A DNA stretch of 64,000 nucleotides from Melioribacter sp. (GTDB lineage: Bacteria > Bacteroidota > Ignavibacteria > Ignavibacteriales > Melioribacteraceae), in NCBI GenBank assembly GCA_023250955.1, contig JAHEZQ010000007.1, forward strand, positions 1 through 64,000, in the 5' to 3' direction. Shown one piece after another: positions 42,471 through 51,576 of this stretch. Numbering within the stretch: the stretch's first letter is position 1; each line of letters begins with the position of its first letter. Made by a program: the position numbers and the translations under genes. The notes beneath the pieces are model-generated. The model did not search any database and was not told the DNA's origin. It saw only the letters and a list, made by a program, of their open reading frames with translations.

Positions 42471-43744
42471 TTAAGAAGTAACATTTTTTTAGTTGAGGAA
42501 TAGCTGCCCGCCGTTAAACGGTAAAAATAAATTCCTGAAGGTAATTGTGAGTTCATACTGGAGAATTGAGAATTATAAACTCCCGGATCTTTATATTCAT
42601 TTACAAGAGTTACTATTTCTCGGCCGATTGTATCATAAATCTTTAACGTAACAAAGCTCCCCTTTGCTAGCTGATAACTTATAACTGTTTCCGGATTAAA
42701 TGGATTTGGATAATTTTGATTAAGGTGGAATTCATTAGGAATAGACGAGTTTGATGCAACATCTGTAACATTCTCTGAGATTTCTACATAAGGAACAACT
42801 TTACCGCTTGCATCCTTTCCGCCAAATACTGCTACAGTTCCTTTATAATTTACTGCCATTAAGTTTGTTCTCGAATAATTTAATGGGGTCGAAGAGACTA
42901 TGTTTAATGATCCGTCGGGTAAAATAGTAACTTCTTCAACGGAGTTAAGAGCAACATTAGTTTCATTATATCCGCCAATTATAAATCCCTTCTGGCTAAT
43001 CGGATTATAAACCGCCGCTCCGCCGGCTCTTGCTTCAATTAATTTTTGTGTGGGGTCTGAAAATGTTTTTGTCGGTATATTAAATTTTCTAATTGATCTG
43101 TTTACTCCGTTAAATACTCCGCCAAAAATATAAATGTTATCACCTACTATAAATGACATATGTTGCCGCGGTTTATCTTTGGGGGAGTTAATTTTAGCAA
43201 TAACAGAGTCTTTTTTTGTTAACAAATTATATTCAACAATGTATGGAAATTCGGGAGAATCACTCGCGTTTAATAAGTCCCCACCGATAATATAAAACTT
43301 ATCCTCTATTATGTGTCCGGTTGATAATAATCGCCCGAAATTATCTACACGATCGAAAACCACAGCCGACGATGTTGTAAGCTTAAAATCCCATGATTCG
43401 ATTGTGTATTTATCTGTAGATGCTTCAATAACTCCCCCGTAATACATAATATTATTATTCCATATGTCGGCTACAAAATCTTTTCTGATTTGTTTCATGC
43501 TTCCTACAATACGCCACGAATTTTGTACAACATCATATTCCTGAATCCAATCAACTTCTCTTTGAAGCGATTCCGAATATCCGCCAAGTATATAAATTTT
43601 GTTACTAAGAGAGGCAATATCATAAACTACTTGTCCACCATATACAGGATATTGCATAGCCCCGGCTATTTTCCAACTTAACTGAGCGTGAATTGGAGAG
43701 AACAATAAAAAAAGTAATAATGATATGATTAATGATTTTTTCAT
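42467..43744 (-). CDS. secreted Kelch-type propeller with type IX secretion sorting domain
   Basis: 425 residues with a signal peptide (ending near Ile-His-Ala-Gln). Five or six Kelch-like repeats (for example IYILGGYSES, IMYYGGV, IYIFGGVF, GFIIGGYNE and VAVFGGKD) form a propeller over about residues 25-335. From residue about 345 comes the sorting domain: QNYPNPFNPETVISYQL, a stretch with IYDTIGREIVTLVN, and an ending YSSTKKMLLLK. Type IX secretion recognises this domain, so the protein should be surface-attached or released. It lies 9 bases after the Ser/Thr kinase gene and is followed by an overlapping DUF5683 gene. Confidence 0.9.
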   Translation of the reverse strand: MKKSLIISLLLFLLFSPIHAQLSWKIAGAMQYPVYGGQVVYDIASLSNKIYILGGYSESLQREVDWIQEYDVVQNSWRIVGSMKQIRKDFVADIWNNNIMYYGGVIEASTDKYTIESWDFKLTTSSAVVFDRVDNFGRLLSTGHIIEDKFYIIGGDLLNASDSPEFPYIVEYNLLTKKDSVIAKINSPKDKPRQHMSFIVGDNIYIFGGVFNGVNRSIRKFNIPTKTFSDPTQKLIEARAGGAAVYNPISQKGFIIGGYNETNVALNSVEEVTILPDGSLNIVSSTPLNYSRTNLMAVNYKGTVAVFGGKDASGKVVPYVEISENVTDVASNSSIPNEFHLNQNYPNPFNPETVISYQLAKGSFVTLKIYDTIGREIVTLVNEYKDPGVYNSQFSSMNSQLPSGIYFYRLTAGSYSSTKKMLLLK

Positions 43745-43753
43745 TGTATAAAA

Positions 43754-45343
43754 TTATTTAATCTTCAAATTAAAATTCAACCTTAGCGTGTCTCTGGCTC
43801 TAACATTATAAAACGTATCTACATCTTTATAATTTGTTTTTTTAACAACAACATGGATTAACCCAGGGTCTACTTTTATTAAACGTAAAGGTGTCGGTCC
43901 CTTTTTTTCGTTATTAATATAAACTTCTCCCCATGGATTTGTATTAATATTGATAAAACCAACTATTTTGTTCAAATCAAAATTTAATCTTGTAACTGAG
44001 TCAGCAATAACGTTAACTATCTGTGGTGGATATGGTGGATAATCTGGATTTACCACCCGTAGTGTATATGTACCTGCTTGTAATCTAATTGGTGCTCTTA
44101 AAGGAGTTGTTTCAGATTTCTGACCATTAATATAAATATCAACCCAAGGCTGACTGTCAATAAACAATCCGCCTAAACCAAGAGATTTATTTTGATTTGG
44201 TGCTTCTTTTTGCTGTGTAGCATTTTGATTTTGTGATGAGTCTTTTTTGCTGTTATCTACAAGCGGTTTGGTTAAATTTTTCAAATCAACTCGATCTTTT
44301 GTTAGATTGTTTTGCAGGCGAGTATCATTGCTTTGATTTGCTGAGTCATTGTTGAGCTGAGTTGAATCTTTACCAAGTGGACTCGCAGAGTTTTGTTTTT
44401 GTTCATTAATTATTGGAATAACAACAATACCAATTATAACAATCGCTATTACTGCAAGAAATATCCATGCTAGTTTTGACTTTCTTCCTTCAGCATCAAT
44501 ATTATTAACTACTATGGTTGGCTGATCTACTTGTATATTTAACTCTTCTAAAATCTCTCCGGCTGATTCATACCGCTGATTTATATTTTTTTTAAGCAGA
44601 GCAAGAAGGATCTCTTTTATATTTTCCGGAATGTCTAATAATTTTCCTTCAAGAGAAGTTTCGTCATAACTGTTAATTTCATTGAGAGTAAGGCTAACAT
44701 TTTCTTTTAAAAATGGGTTTTGCCCTGTAAACAGTTCTGTTAGAACAACTCCTAACGAGAATAAATCGCTTTGAGCTGTAAGTTTTGAGCCGCGTATTTG
44801 TTCGGGACTCATATAGCTTGGCGTGCCAACAATTGAATATGGATTGGTTACATAATTATCTTCCGCAGAAAGTGCCAGACCAAAATCACCCAATTTAACA
44901 TTGAGGTTTTTATCAATAAAAATATTTTCCGGTTTTATATCGCGATGTATAATTTGATTTGCGTGTGCATAATCCAATCCTTTTAGAAGCTGAATCATCA
45001 AATGTTCTTTTTGTTCCTGAGTAAGAGTCTTTGTTTTAAAAACATTCCGAAGTGATTCACCTTCAATATATTCAAAAGAGATGTAGAAAAATTCTTTGCT
45101 CAATCCAAAATCAAGAACTTTGATAATGTTCGGATGATCAAGTTTTGCTAATATCTTGGCTTCACGTTTAAATCTATCCACAAGTGATGGATCGTGAATT
45201 TTTTGTGTGTTTAGAACTTTGAGTATAATTTTTTTATTAAGATAGATATGATTGGCAAGAAATACGGCTGCATGTTCGTCTTTCTTTAACACCTCAATAA
45301 TTTGAAACTTCTCAAATAATATCTCTGTTGAGAGTGCGGACAT
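43754..45343 (-). CDS. transmembrane Ser/Thr protein kinase with two PEGA domains
   Basis: 529 residues. Kinase domain about 1-270: the ATP-holding Lys in KKIILKVLN, HRDIKPENIFI as catalytic loop, GDFGLAL as DFG motif and GTPSYMSPEQIRG as activation-end motif are intact, but the glycine-rich loop reads LKKDEHAAVFLA, without glycines. A single membrane segment lies at about 288-310. A Ser/Gln/Asn-rich linker comes next, and two PEGA domains (about 388-458 and 459-529) would lie outside the membrane. It would pass an envelope signal to a cytosolic target; the GAF-sigma-54 activator one base upstream is an obvious candidate. Confidence 0.9.
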   Translation of the reverse strand: MSALSTEILFEKFQIIEVLKKDEHAAVFLANHIYLNKKIILKVLNTQKIHDPSLVDRFKREAKILAKLDHPNIIKVLDFGLSKEFFYISFEYIEGESLRNVFKTKTLTQEQKEHLMIQLLKGLDYAHANQIIHRDIKPENIFIDKNLNVKLGDFGLALSAEDNYVTNPYSIVGTPSYMSPEQIRGSKLTAQSDLFSLGVVLTELFTGQNPFLKENVSLTLNEINSYDETSLEGKLLDIPENIKEILLALLKKNINQRYESAGEILEELNIQVDQPTIVVNNIDAEGRKSKLAWIFLAVIAIVIIGIVVIPIINEQKQNSASPLGKDSTQLNNDSANQSNDTRLQNNLTKDRVDLKNLTKPLVDNSKKDSSQNQNATQQKEAPNQNKSLGLGGLFIDSQPWVDIYINGQKSETTPLRAPIRLQAGTYTLRVVNPDYPPYPPQIVNVIADSVTRLNFDLNKIVGFININTNPWGEVYINNEKKGPTPLRLIKVDPGLIHVVVKKTNYKDVDTFYNVRARDTLRLNFNLKIK

Positions 45344-45344
45344 T

Positions 45345-46835
45345 CTACTGTTCTCCCATTTCTTTCAATTTGAGTTGTATCCATCTTACGGAAACATCAA
45401 GCGATTTAGCTGTAAGCGTTCTGTTGCCGTTTAATTCTTCCAAGCGCTTTTTCAAAAGCAACATTTCAAATTCTTGTAAAGTGCCTTGAAAATTATCTGT
45501 GACGGCGGCATCTTCAAGTATAATATGTTCCGCATGTAATTTATTCCCATCACAAAGAATAAGCGCACGTTGAATTACATTTATTAACTGCCGAATGTTC
45601 CCTGGCCAATAATAACCTTCTAATTTTTTAATCGCAGCAGAATCTATCGTAATATCTTTCTTCCCCATCTTTTTAATAAAATGACTGGTAAGCAGCGGAA
45701 TATCGGTTTTTCTTTCACGCAAAGGCGGAATGCGTATGGGGAAAACATTTAATCTATAAAATAAATCTTCGCGAAAAATTCCTTCTTTTACCAATGATTG
45801 TAAATCTTTGTTCGTAGCTGTAATTATCCGTGCATCAATTTTTCTTACTTTAACATCACCAAGTCTAATAATCTCTCTGTTTTCTAAAACGCGCAATAAT
45901 TTTGCTTGAAGAGCTGTGGAAATATCTGCTATCTCATCTAAAAAAAATGTTCCGCCATCTGCAGCTTCAAGCAAACCCTGTTTATCATTATTTGCACCTG
46001 TGAAAGCGCCTTTTTTATATCCGAACAATTCGCTCTCGAGAAGATTATCGGGAATAGAACCGCAGAATTGTGCAAGAAACGGTTTATCTTTTCTCTTGCT
46101 AAGTTCGTGAATTGCTTTGGCTGCTATTTCTTTTCCCGTTCCGCTTTCCCCAATGATAAGCACCGTCGCATCTGTAAATGCAACTTTGTGGATTAGGTGT
46201 GTTAAGTTTCTCACTGCAGAGCTATGACCGATCATTTCGGGAATTTCTTCTGTTAGCTGAAGACGATTTATTAGTATCTGATTCTCTTTTTCTAATTCTT
46301 CTAATTTTATTATGCGCTCTAACGCAAGCGAAACTAAATTTGAGAAGAAGCTTAAGAATAATAGATTTTCTTCAGTAAATTCTCGACGGTCAAGCTGGCT
46401 GTCTGCTATAATTACACCCCACACTTTTTCATCGCGAACAATTGGAACACCAATTACAGATTTGATCCGTTGAATTTGAACGCTTTCAAATTGTGAAAGG
46501 TGCGGATCGCTCATTACATCGTGATAGAGAAGCGGTTTCTTTTCCTTTATAACTTTTTGCAATATGCCGGACGAAAACTCATGTAGATCAGTAATGCTCT
46601 CGTTAGATATTTTTCTTGCTGTAATTATGGAAAAGTTGTTATTTGCTTCATCATACTTTACAAATAATCCCCGTTCAGCATTAATAACATTTATTACAAT
46701 ATCAATCGCATCTTCAATCAATAATTCTTGTTTGGTTGCAGAGTTTAAAATCTGGCTAAACTCATATAGAGATTCAAATTCATCCTTCGATAAATTTTTA
46801 ATATGATTAATATTATTTGTAAAGAAGGTTGTCAT
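45345..46835 (-). CDS. GAF-domain sigma-54 transcriptional activator
   Basis: 496 residues. An N-terminal GAF domain (about 20-185) replaces the receiver of the usual two-component regulators. AAA+ domain with GESGTGKE, intact GAFTGA and FLDEIADI follows, then a C-terminal Fis-type helix (NGNRTLTAKSLDVSVRWIQLKLKEM). It should respond to a small ligand or to phosphorylation by the kinase encoded one base downstream. Its targets are unknown. It lies 15 bases after the lipoprotein gene in a five-gene unit. Confidence 0.92.
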   Translation of the reverse strand: MTTFFTNNINHIKNLSKDEFESLYEFSQILNSATKQELLIEDAIDIVINVINAERGLFVKYDEANNNFSIITARKISNESITDLHEFSSGILQKVIKEKKPLLYHDVMSDPHLSQFESVQIQRIKSVIGVPIVRDEKVWGVIIADSQLDRREFTEENLLFLSFFSNLVSLALERIIKLEELEKENQILINRLQLTEEIPEMIGHSSAVRNLTHLIHKVAFTDATVLIIGESGTGKEIAAKAIHELSKRKDKPFLAQFCGSIPDNLLESELFGYKKGAFTGANNDKQGLLEAADGGTFFLDEIADISTALQAKLLRVLENREIIRLGDVKVRKIDARIITATNKDLQSLVKEGIFREDLFYRLNVFPIRIPPLRERKTDIPLLTSHFIKKMGKKDITIDSAAIKKLEGYYWPGNIRQLINVIQRALILCDGNKLHAEHIILEDAAVTDNFQGTLQEFEMLLLKKRLEELNGNRTLTAKSLDVSVRWIQLKLKEMGEQ

Positions 46836-46850
46836 CTGCCCTAAAAATTT

Positions 46851-47822
46851 TTATTGAACATTAAAAGTTGCCGGTTTGGATCGTGTCCTGTTCTGAAAAT
46901 CATCAATACACCAAATAACCCAAAAGTAATTTCCTGCTGGTAAACTCGTCTCTGTTACAACTTCAATATCATCTTTTGAGATATTCGACTTTTCCCACTT
47001 CAATTGCTGAATTATATCGTCTGTATAAATCTGAACTAAATACTTAAAATTAAATCCGGGTAAAAATCTGTTCCATCTGCAAACCGGTTTAGGGCCAACT
47101 GTTACACCATTAGCGGGTAATTCAAATAAAATTTCTTGTTTGATGATTCTCTTTATGGTTGAAGATCCAAGTGAAAAAATTTTACTTACTTTGTCTTTAA
47201 CAACTATTTCAAAATTTTTGCCTATTGCATCATCAATTGATGGAACACTGTTCTTGCTTCCGTAAGGATAACTAAGTTCATAAAAACGTGTCTGAGAACT
47301 ATATTTTAATTGTTGACTAAAACTTAATGCTGCGCAACGTACAAAAACACTGTCTATGTCATTTTCAACGTCTGATATAGATGCTTGAACAAACAAGGTA
47401 TATTTCTGGTCGTCTTGATATCGGTTTTCAACACTTGTGTAGATTAACAAATTATCCAACTTAGGAATAGAATTAAGTGCTATGGTTGCAAGATCAATTA
47501 CTTTTTGGTTTTGCCAATTTATTCTTATTGAATCCTTGCTATAGCCATCTTTTTCAAAATAAAGAGTTCCATTAATCATCGGTAAATTTTCTAATTTATA
47601 AGATCCATTTACATCGGTCTCTATAGTTCTGTTATCGTTTTTCCAGGAAACTTTTACCCCCGCAATTGCTTGTTGAGGAATCACTTGTGTTTTAACAAAA
47701 CCATTCAACTGTCCAAGTTTGGAATCCGGATTATTAGGATCCAACGGATTGAGTTTGGGTGCATCACATGCAACGGCAGATAACAACACTGTAAAAATCA
47801 ATAGGCTACGAAAAATTTTCAT
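46851..47822 (-). CDS. lipoprotein with carboxypeptidase-regulatory-like domain
   Basis: 323 residues from the ATG at 47822; an in-frame start at 47870 would put 16 residues ahead of the signal peptide. The lipobox LSAVAC gives Cys19, followed by Asp. Residues about 35-110 form a carboxypeptidase-regulatory (CarboxypepD_reg-like) beta domain (GVKVSWKNDNRTIETDVNG). A second beta-rich part follows with no recognisable motif, ending with a fibronectin-like strand pattern (GNYFWVIWCIDDFQN). It leads the five-gene unit and could be its envelope-side sensor or partner. Confidence 0.75.
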   Translation of the reverse strand: MKIFRSLLIFTVLLSAVACDAPKLNPLDPNNPDSKLGQLNGFVKTQVIPQQAIAGVKVSWKNDNRTIETDVNGSYKLENLPMINGTLYFEKDGYSKDSIRINWQNQKVIDLATIALNSIPKLDNLLIYTSVENRYQDDQKYTLFVQASISDVENDIDSVFVRCAALSFSQQLKYSSQTRFYELSYPYGSKNSVPSIDDAIGKNFEIVVKDKVSKIFSLGSSTIKRIIKQEILFELPANGVTVGPKPVCRWNRFLPGFNFKYLVQIYTDDIIQQLKWEKSNISKDDIEVVTETSLPAGNYFWVIWCIDDFQNRTRSKPATFNVQ

Positions 47823-47916
47823 ATAGACTATTTTCAACGTAATTAATTTGAGAGATAAACCATTCAACATTAAAAATCCCCAATTTCCAGAGCTAATATG
47901 CAGGAAAAAATCTGAA

Positions 47917-48705
47917 TTATAAACTCAAAAATATACTTCCAGTGGAATAGAGCACAGCTTTACCCGAAATTTTAACCCGTTTTTCAAGGTCCTCGCAAAA
48001 AAGTTCTCCTTCTCTTTTAGATACTTGCAGTGCACGAAAATTTTTCTTACCTAATTTTTCAGCCCAATAAGGGACAAGAACTGTATGCGATGAGCCCGTA
48101 ACCGGATCTTCGTTAATGCCTTCATTTGGGGCAAACATACGCGAGACAAAATCTGCTTCATTTCCTTTGGAAGAAATTATAACTGCATGTGGATGAATTT
48201 GTTTTATAAGTTCAAAATTAGGTTGAAAGTTTCTGATGTAATCTTCGGAATCAAATACCACAAGAACATAAAATCCATTTTGTAAAACCTCGAGCGGTTC
48301 TTTATCAAAACACTTTTTAATTGTATCGGTAATTTTGATCGGCGTCGGCTTATGTGAAGGAAAGTCAAGTGTAAGCATATCATCTTTTCTTTCTACAATT
48401 AATTCTCCGCTCTTTGACGTGAATTTTATTTTGTTCGAGTTCTTCTCAATAAAATTAAAAATTACATAAGAAGAAGCAAGAGTAGCATGCCCGCATAAAG
48501 GAACTTCATTCGATGGTGTCATCCATCTAATTTTATAATACTCCCCCTCCTTTAGAAAAAAAGCTGTCTCTGATAAATTATTTTCTGCTGCAATATTTTG
48601 AAGAGTTGAATCATCAAGCCATTTTTCAAGCGGAACTACTGCTGCGGGGTTTCCGCCAAATAGTTTTGTTGTGAATGCATCAACTTGATATATGGGTAAA
48701 GTCAT
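47917..48705 (-). CDS. PhzF-family isomerase/epimerase
   Basis: 262 residues from the ATG at 48705, 5 bases after a strong AAGGAG; an upstream start at 48738 is less likely. PhzF signatures are present: VDAFTTKLFGGNPAAVVPL at the start, NLSETAFF with the conserved Glu, PLCGHATLASSYV, and a late EDPVTGSSHTVLVPYW. Family members isomerise or cyclise small metabolites, and PhzF itself acts in phenazine synthesis. No other phenazine gene is visible, so the substrate here is unknown. Confidence 0.9.
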   Translation of the reverse strand: MTLPIYQVDAFTTKLFGGNPAAVVPLEKWLDDSTLQNIAAENNLSETAFFLKEGEYYKIRWMTPSNEVPLCGHATLASSYVIFNFIEKNSNKIKFTSKSGELIVERKDDMLTLDFPSHKPTPIKITDTIKKCFDKEPLEVLQNGFYVLVVFDSEDYIRNFQPNFELIKQIHPHAVIISSKGNEADFVSRMFAPNEGINEDPVTGSSHTVLVPYWAEKLGKKNFRALQVSKREGELFCEDLEKRVKISGKAVLYSTGSIFLSL

Positions 48706-48777
48706 ATTTTTCTCCTTTATAATCATATTAGTTATCATGGTTTTACTAAACGATCATGATCAAGAACATTGTAGAGT

Positions 48778-49314
48778 TTATTTAAAAAACATTTCCTTAT
48801 GCAAAAAAGGAATCACTGCTACTTTCAATCCTTCAACGTAAAGTTCTTTTCTATTCATAACACCATTAGTAAAAAACCCAATTGCCCCGTGTTTCTGCTT
48901 TGTGTTTTGCTGATTCATAATTTCGTCCATAACATCTCCAAGTTCGATTCCTTGTAAAAGTTTATCAACAACTTTTTGAGGAAGTTCAAAATGAGGAGAT
49001 GTTCCAAATCCGGTTCTCCCATAATTGTCTATTACACACATACATCCGAAAGCGAACCACTTGTCGAATTGTTTTGTAATTCCACCTTCAATCCCGACGA
49101 ATAATTCAGCGCCGAGATTTTGCAAGCTGTTAAGCTCTTTCAATCTTAATGCGCGATTCTGAGCGCCGGCATATGTTTCGTCATTAATCGGCTGAACTGA
49201 AACTCCGGATTCAACTTCAATTCCAATTACTTCGATATTATCAAAATAATTTTTTAAAGCATCTTCAACGGAAGATATTTTTACAGGGTTTTTTGAACCT
49301 ACAAGTATTTTCAT
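48778..49314 (-). CDS. inosine/xanthosine triphosphatase (YjjX family)
   Basis: 178 residues. The start (MKILVGSKNPVKISSVEDAL), GIEVESGVSVQP, LFVGIEGGI and GAIGFFTNGVMNRKELY match the YjjX/DUF84 group of ITPase-like enzymes, which hydrolyse inosine and xanthosine triphosphates to protect nucleic acids. The length fits. Its ATG follows directly after the TAA of the esterase gene, so the two are cotranscribed. The assignment rests on motifs only. Confidence 0.88.
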   Translation of the reverse strand: MKILVGSKNPVKISSVEDALKNYFDNIEVIGIEVESGVSVQPINDETYAGAQNRALRLKELNSLQNLGAELFVGIEGGITKQFDKWFAFGCMCVIDNYGRTGFGTSPHFELPQKVVDKLLQGIELGDVMDEIMNQQNTKQKHGAIGFFTNGVMNRKELYVEGLKVAVIPFLHKEMFFK

Positions 49315-50448
49315 TTAATGAGCATTAAAAAATATTTTTATTGGTTTCCATACACGTTTTGCCCAAGCGGCTTCATTGTGTTCCGCCGTCTTATCTATAA
49401 AGACAAATAAATTTTTCTCTTCTTCAAATCCTTTCAGTTTAAGTGTATTTATCATTTTTTCAACACCGGCCTGTAGAACAGTTTCCAAACCAATACCGCC
49501 GTTATCTATATATATAGTAAGATTCTTCTTTGATGTATTATCGTCTCGCACCGTTTTAGTATAATCATAATCTCTGTATAAAAATGCCGGGGAAAAACAT
49601 GCCGCTTTGGAAAAAACATTCGGGTATTCCCAGGCGCAGATCATAGAAATTAGTCCGCCCATTGAAGAACCGCCGACCGCTGTGTGCTTAGCGTCCGGAA
49701 TGGTTCTGTATTCTTTATCAATGAACGGTTTTATTTTGTCAACGATTAGTTTCATGTAAAGTTTTCCGAGCGGTGTATTGCTGTATTCAGCGGCGCGGTC
49801 ATCCGTATTGTTTATTCCTACGATAATAAAGGGCTCTACCACACTTTTGCGGATTAAACTATCTGCTGCTTCATCCACTTGCCAATCAATAAAAGTATTT
49901 GAAGTTCTCGGATCAACAAGATTTTGTCCGTCGTGCATGTAAAATACCGGGTAACGTTTATCTTGATTTGTTTTATAGTCGGGAGGAAGCCAAACAAAAA
50001 TGTCTCTCGGCTTTAAACCCTCTAAAACAAAATTTTTATGATACAGCACAGTTCCAGTTATCTGTCCTTTGACTTTGAAATTGAATTTATTACGCCAATT
50101 GAAAATTGTTTTCTGGACTGTTGTATCATTGTTAGCGATAAGAATGGAGTTTGGAGAAACGGAAGAATCGCTTCCGAGTGCTTCAGTAGTCCAACTTCCT
50201 TTTGTAAATTTATATTCGAGACGAGTTCCTTTTACTATTTCAAATTTTCTGCTCCAAATTTTTGTGCCGTTATATTCAAGCATTATTTTATTCGGATTCC
50301 ATCCGCCAAGTTCTTCAACATTTCCAGCGATATAAACTTTTGACGTGTCATCAAGGGTTGGTGAAATTACCTCTAACTTTACTTTCACTTTCTCTTGAGC
50401 GTTTAATATAGCAACTACAACAAAAAAGAATAATGTAATTTTTCTCAT
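49315..50448 (-). CDS. secreted esterase with N-terminal CBM20-like domain
   Basis: 377 residues with a signal peptide. Residues about 22-125 form a starch-binding-like (CBM20) domain with VYIAGNVEELGGWNP. From about 140 a Fes/esterase D-type alpha/beta hydrolase follows, with VFYMHDGQN, the nucleophile motif GGSSMGG and a late Glu/His (KTAEHNEAAW). A role in cleaving ester bonds on a polysaccharide or siderophore is plausible. The stop is immediately before the YjjX gene start. Confidence 0.85.
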   Translation of the reverse strand: MRKITLFFFVVVAILNAQEKVKVKLEVISPTLDDTSKVYIAGNVEELGGWNPNKIMLEYNGTKIWSRKFEIVKGTRLEYKFTKGSWTTEALGSDSSVSPNSILIANNDTTVQKTIFNWRNKFNFKVKGQITGTVLYHKNFVLEGLKPRDIFVWLPPDYKTNQDKRYPVFYMHDGQNLVDPRTSNTFIDWQVDEAADSLIRKSVVEPFIIVGINNTDDRAAEYSNTPLGKLYMKLIVDKIKPFIDKEYRTIPDAKHTAVGGSSMGGLISMICAWEYPNVFSKAACFSPAFLYRDYDYTKTVRDDNTSKKNLTIYIDNGGIGLETVLQAGVEKMINTLKLKGFEEEKNLFVFIDKTAEHNEAAWAKRVWKPIKIFFNAH

Positions 50449-50621
50449 CTCAGACCATTCTCAGAAATTGAACCTTGAAAATCTAATAAACAAATTCAGA
50501 AAATATTAAATAATTTTAGCCGTATTATTTTCTAGTTACAAAAACCTTGCTTTAATATGTTCCTGTGTATTAAATTAAAAAAAGAAATTTCACATAACAA
50601 AATTAATTGAAAGGAAACATT

Positions 50622-51536
50622 ATGAAATTCACCCGCAAAGAATTTCTAAAGACTGGGGCGCTTATTACCAGTGGAGTTTTGCTTCAAGGACATAAATTTT
50701 TTTACCCCGTGCAAGAAAAGGTTTCTGGGTTTAAGCTTCTTCGTGATAATTTCGGGATCTATACCGAACGCGGCGGAACTATCGGCTGGTACGTGGCTAA
50801 AGATTCGGTTGCTGTAATTGATTCCCAATTTCCCGAAACCGTAAAACAATTTATTGCAGAACTACAAAAGAAAACTACACGTAAGATTGATCTGTTTTTC
50901 AATACTCATCATCACGCTGACCATACCGGCGGAAATCTTTATATAAAAGATTTTGCTGATAAAATGATAGCTCACGAACAATGCGTTGAACTTCAGAAAA
51001 AATTTTATGGCAGCAATCCAGATGCACAACAAGCTTATGCAAGCACAACTTTTACGGATGAATGGCGGCAAAAGATCGGCAAGGAAACCGTTGTTGCAAA
51101 ATATTTTGGAACCGCTCATACCAGCGGTGATGTAATCATACATTTTGAGAAATCAAATATCGCTCATGTTGGCGATATAGTTTTTAATAGAACTTATCCA
51201 TATATAGATGCTAATGGCGGTGGGTCTGTGGCAAGCTGGATTGATACTCTCGAAAAGGTTATTAAATATTATTCGAAAGATACACTTTTTATTTTCGGTC
51301 ATGGTGCCAAAAACGATCTAGTTTCAGGCTCATTAAATGATGTAAAGGCAATGAAAGATCTCCTTTCCACTCTTGTAGACTTTGTTTCAAAAGGAATGAA
51401 GAACGGAAAAAGTAAAGTGGAGATTTCATTATCAACAGAAATTCCAGGAACGGAAGGATGGAAAGAGCGAGTCGCGGGAATGCTGAGAATAGATCTCGAA
51501 AAAGTTTATGATGAACTGAATAAAAATAAATTGTAA
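50622..51536 (+). CDS. exported metallo-beta-lactamase-fold hydrolase
   Basis: 304 residues from the ATG at 50622, which follows AAAGGA; an in-frame TTG at 50607 is less likely. The N-terminus TRKEFLKTGALITSG resembles a Tat signal with Arg-Lys in place of the Arg-Arg. The metal site HHHADH (in NTHHHADHTGG), TAHTSGD, HVGDIVF and FGHG is complete, so a di-zinc enzyme of the beta-lactamase or glyoxalase II kind is likely. The substrate is unknown. A strong terminator follows. Confidence 0.85.
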   Translation: MKFTRKEFLKTGALITSGVLLQGHKFFYPVQEKVSGFKLLRDNFGIYTERGGTIGWYVAKDSVAVIDSQFPETVKQFIAELQKKTTRKIDLFFNTHHHADHTGGNLYIKDFADKMIAHEQCVELQKKFYGSNPDAQQAYASTTFTDEWRQKIGKETVVAKYFGTAHTSGDVIIHFEKSNIAHVGDIVFNRTYPYIDANGGGSVASWIDTLEKVIKYYSKDTLFIFGHGAKNDLVSGSLNDVKAMKDLLSTLVDFVSKGMKNGKSKVEISLSTEIPGTEGWKERVAGMLRIDLEKVYDELNKNKL

Positions 51537-51571
51537 AATAAACCCAGCTTTTTAAACAAGTTGGGTTTATT
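51537..51571. terminator. bidirectional intrinsic terminator
   Basis: AATAAACCCAGCTT and AAGTTGGGTTTATT form a 14 bp stem with one G-T wobble around a TTTAAAC loop. T-rich sequence lies on both sides. It separates the metallo-hydrolase gene from the convergent gene ending at 51577. Confidence 0.85.
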
Positions 51572-51576
51572 CAATT

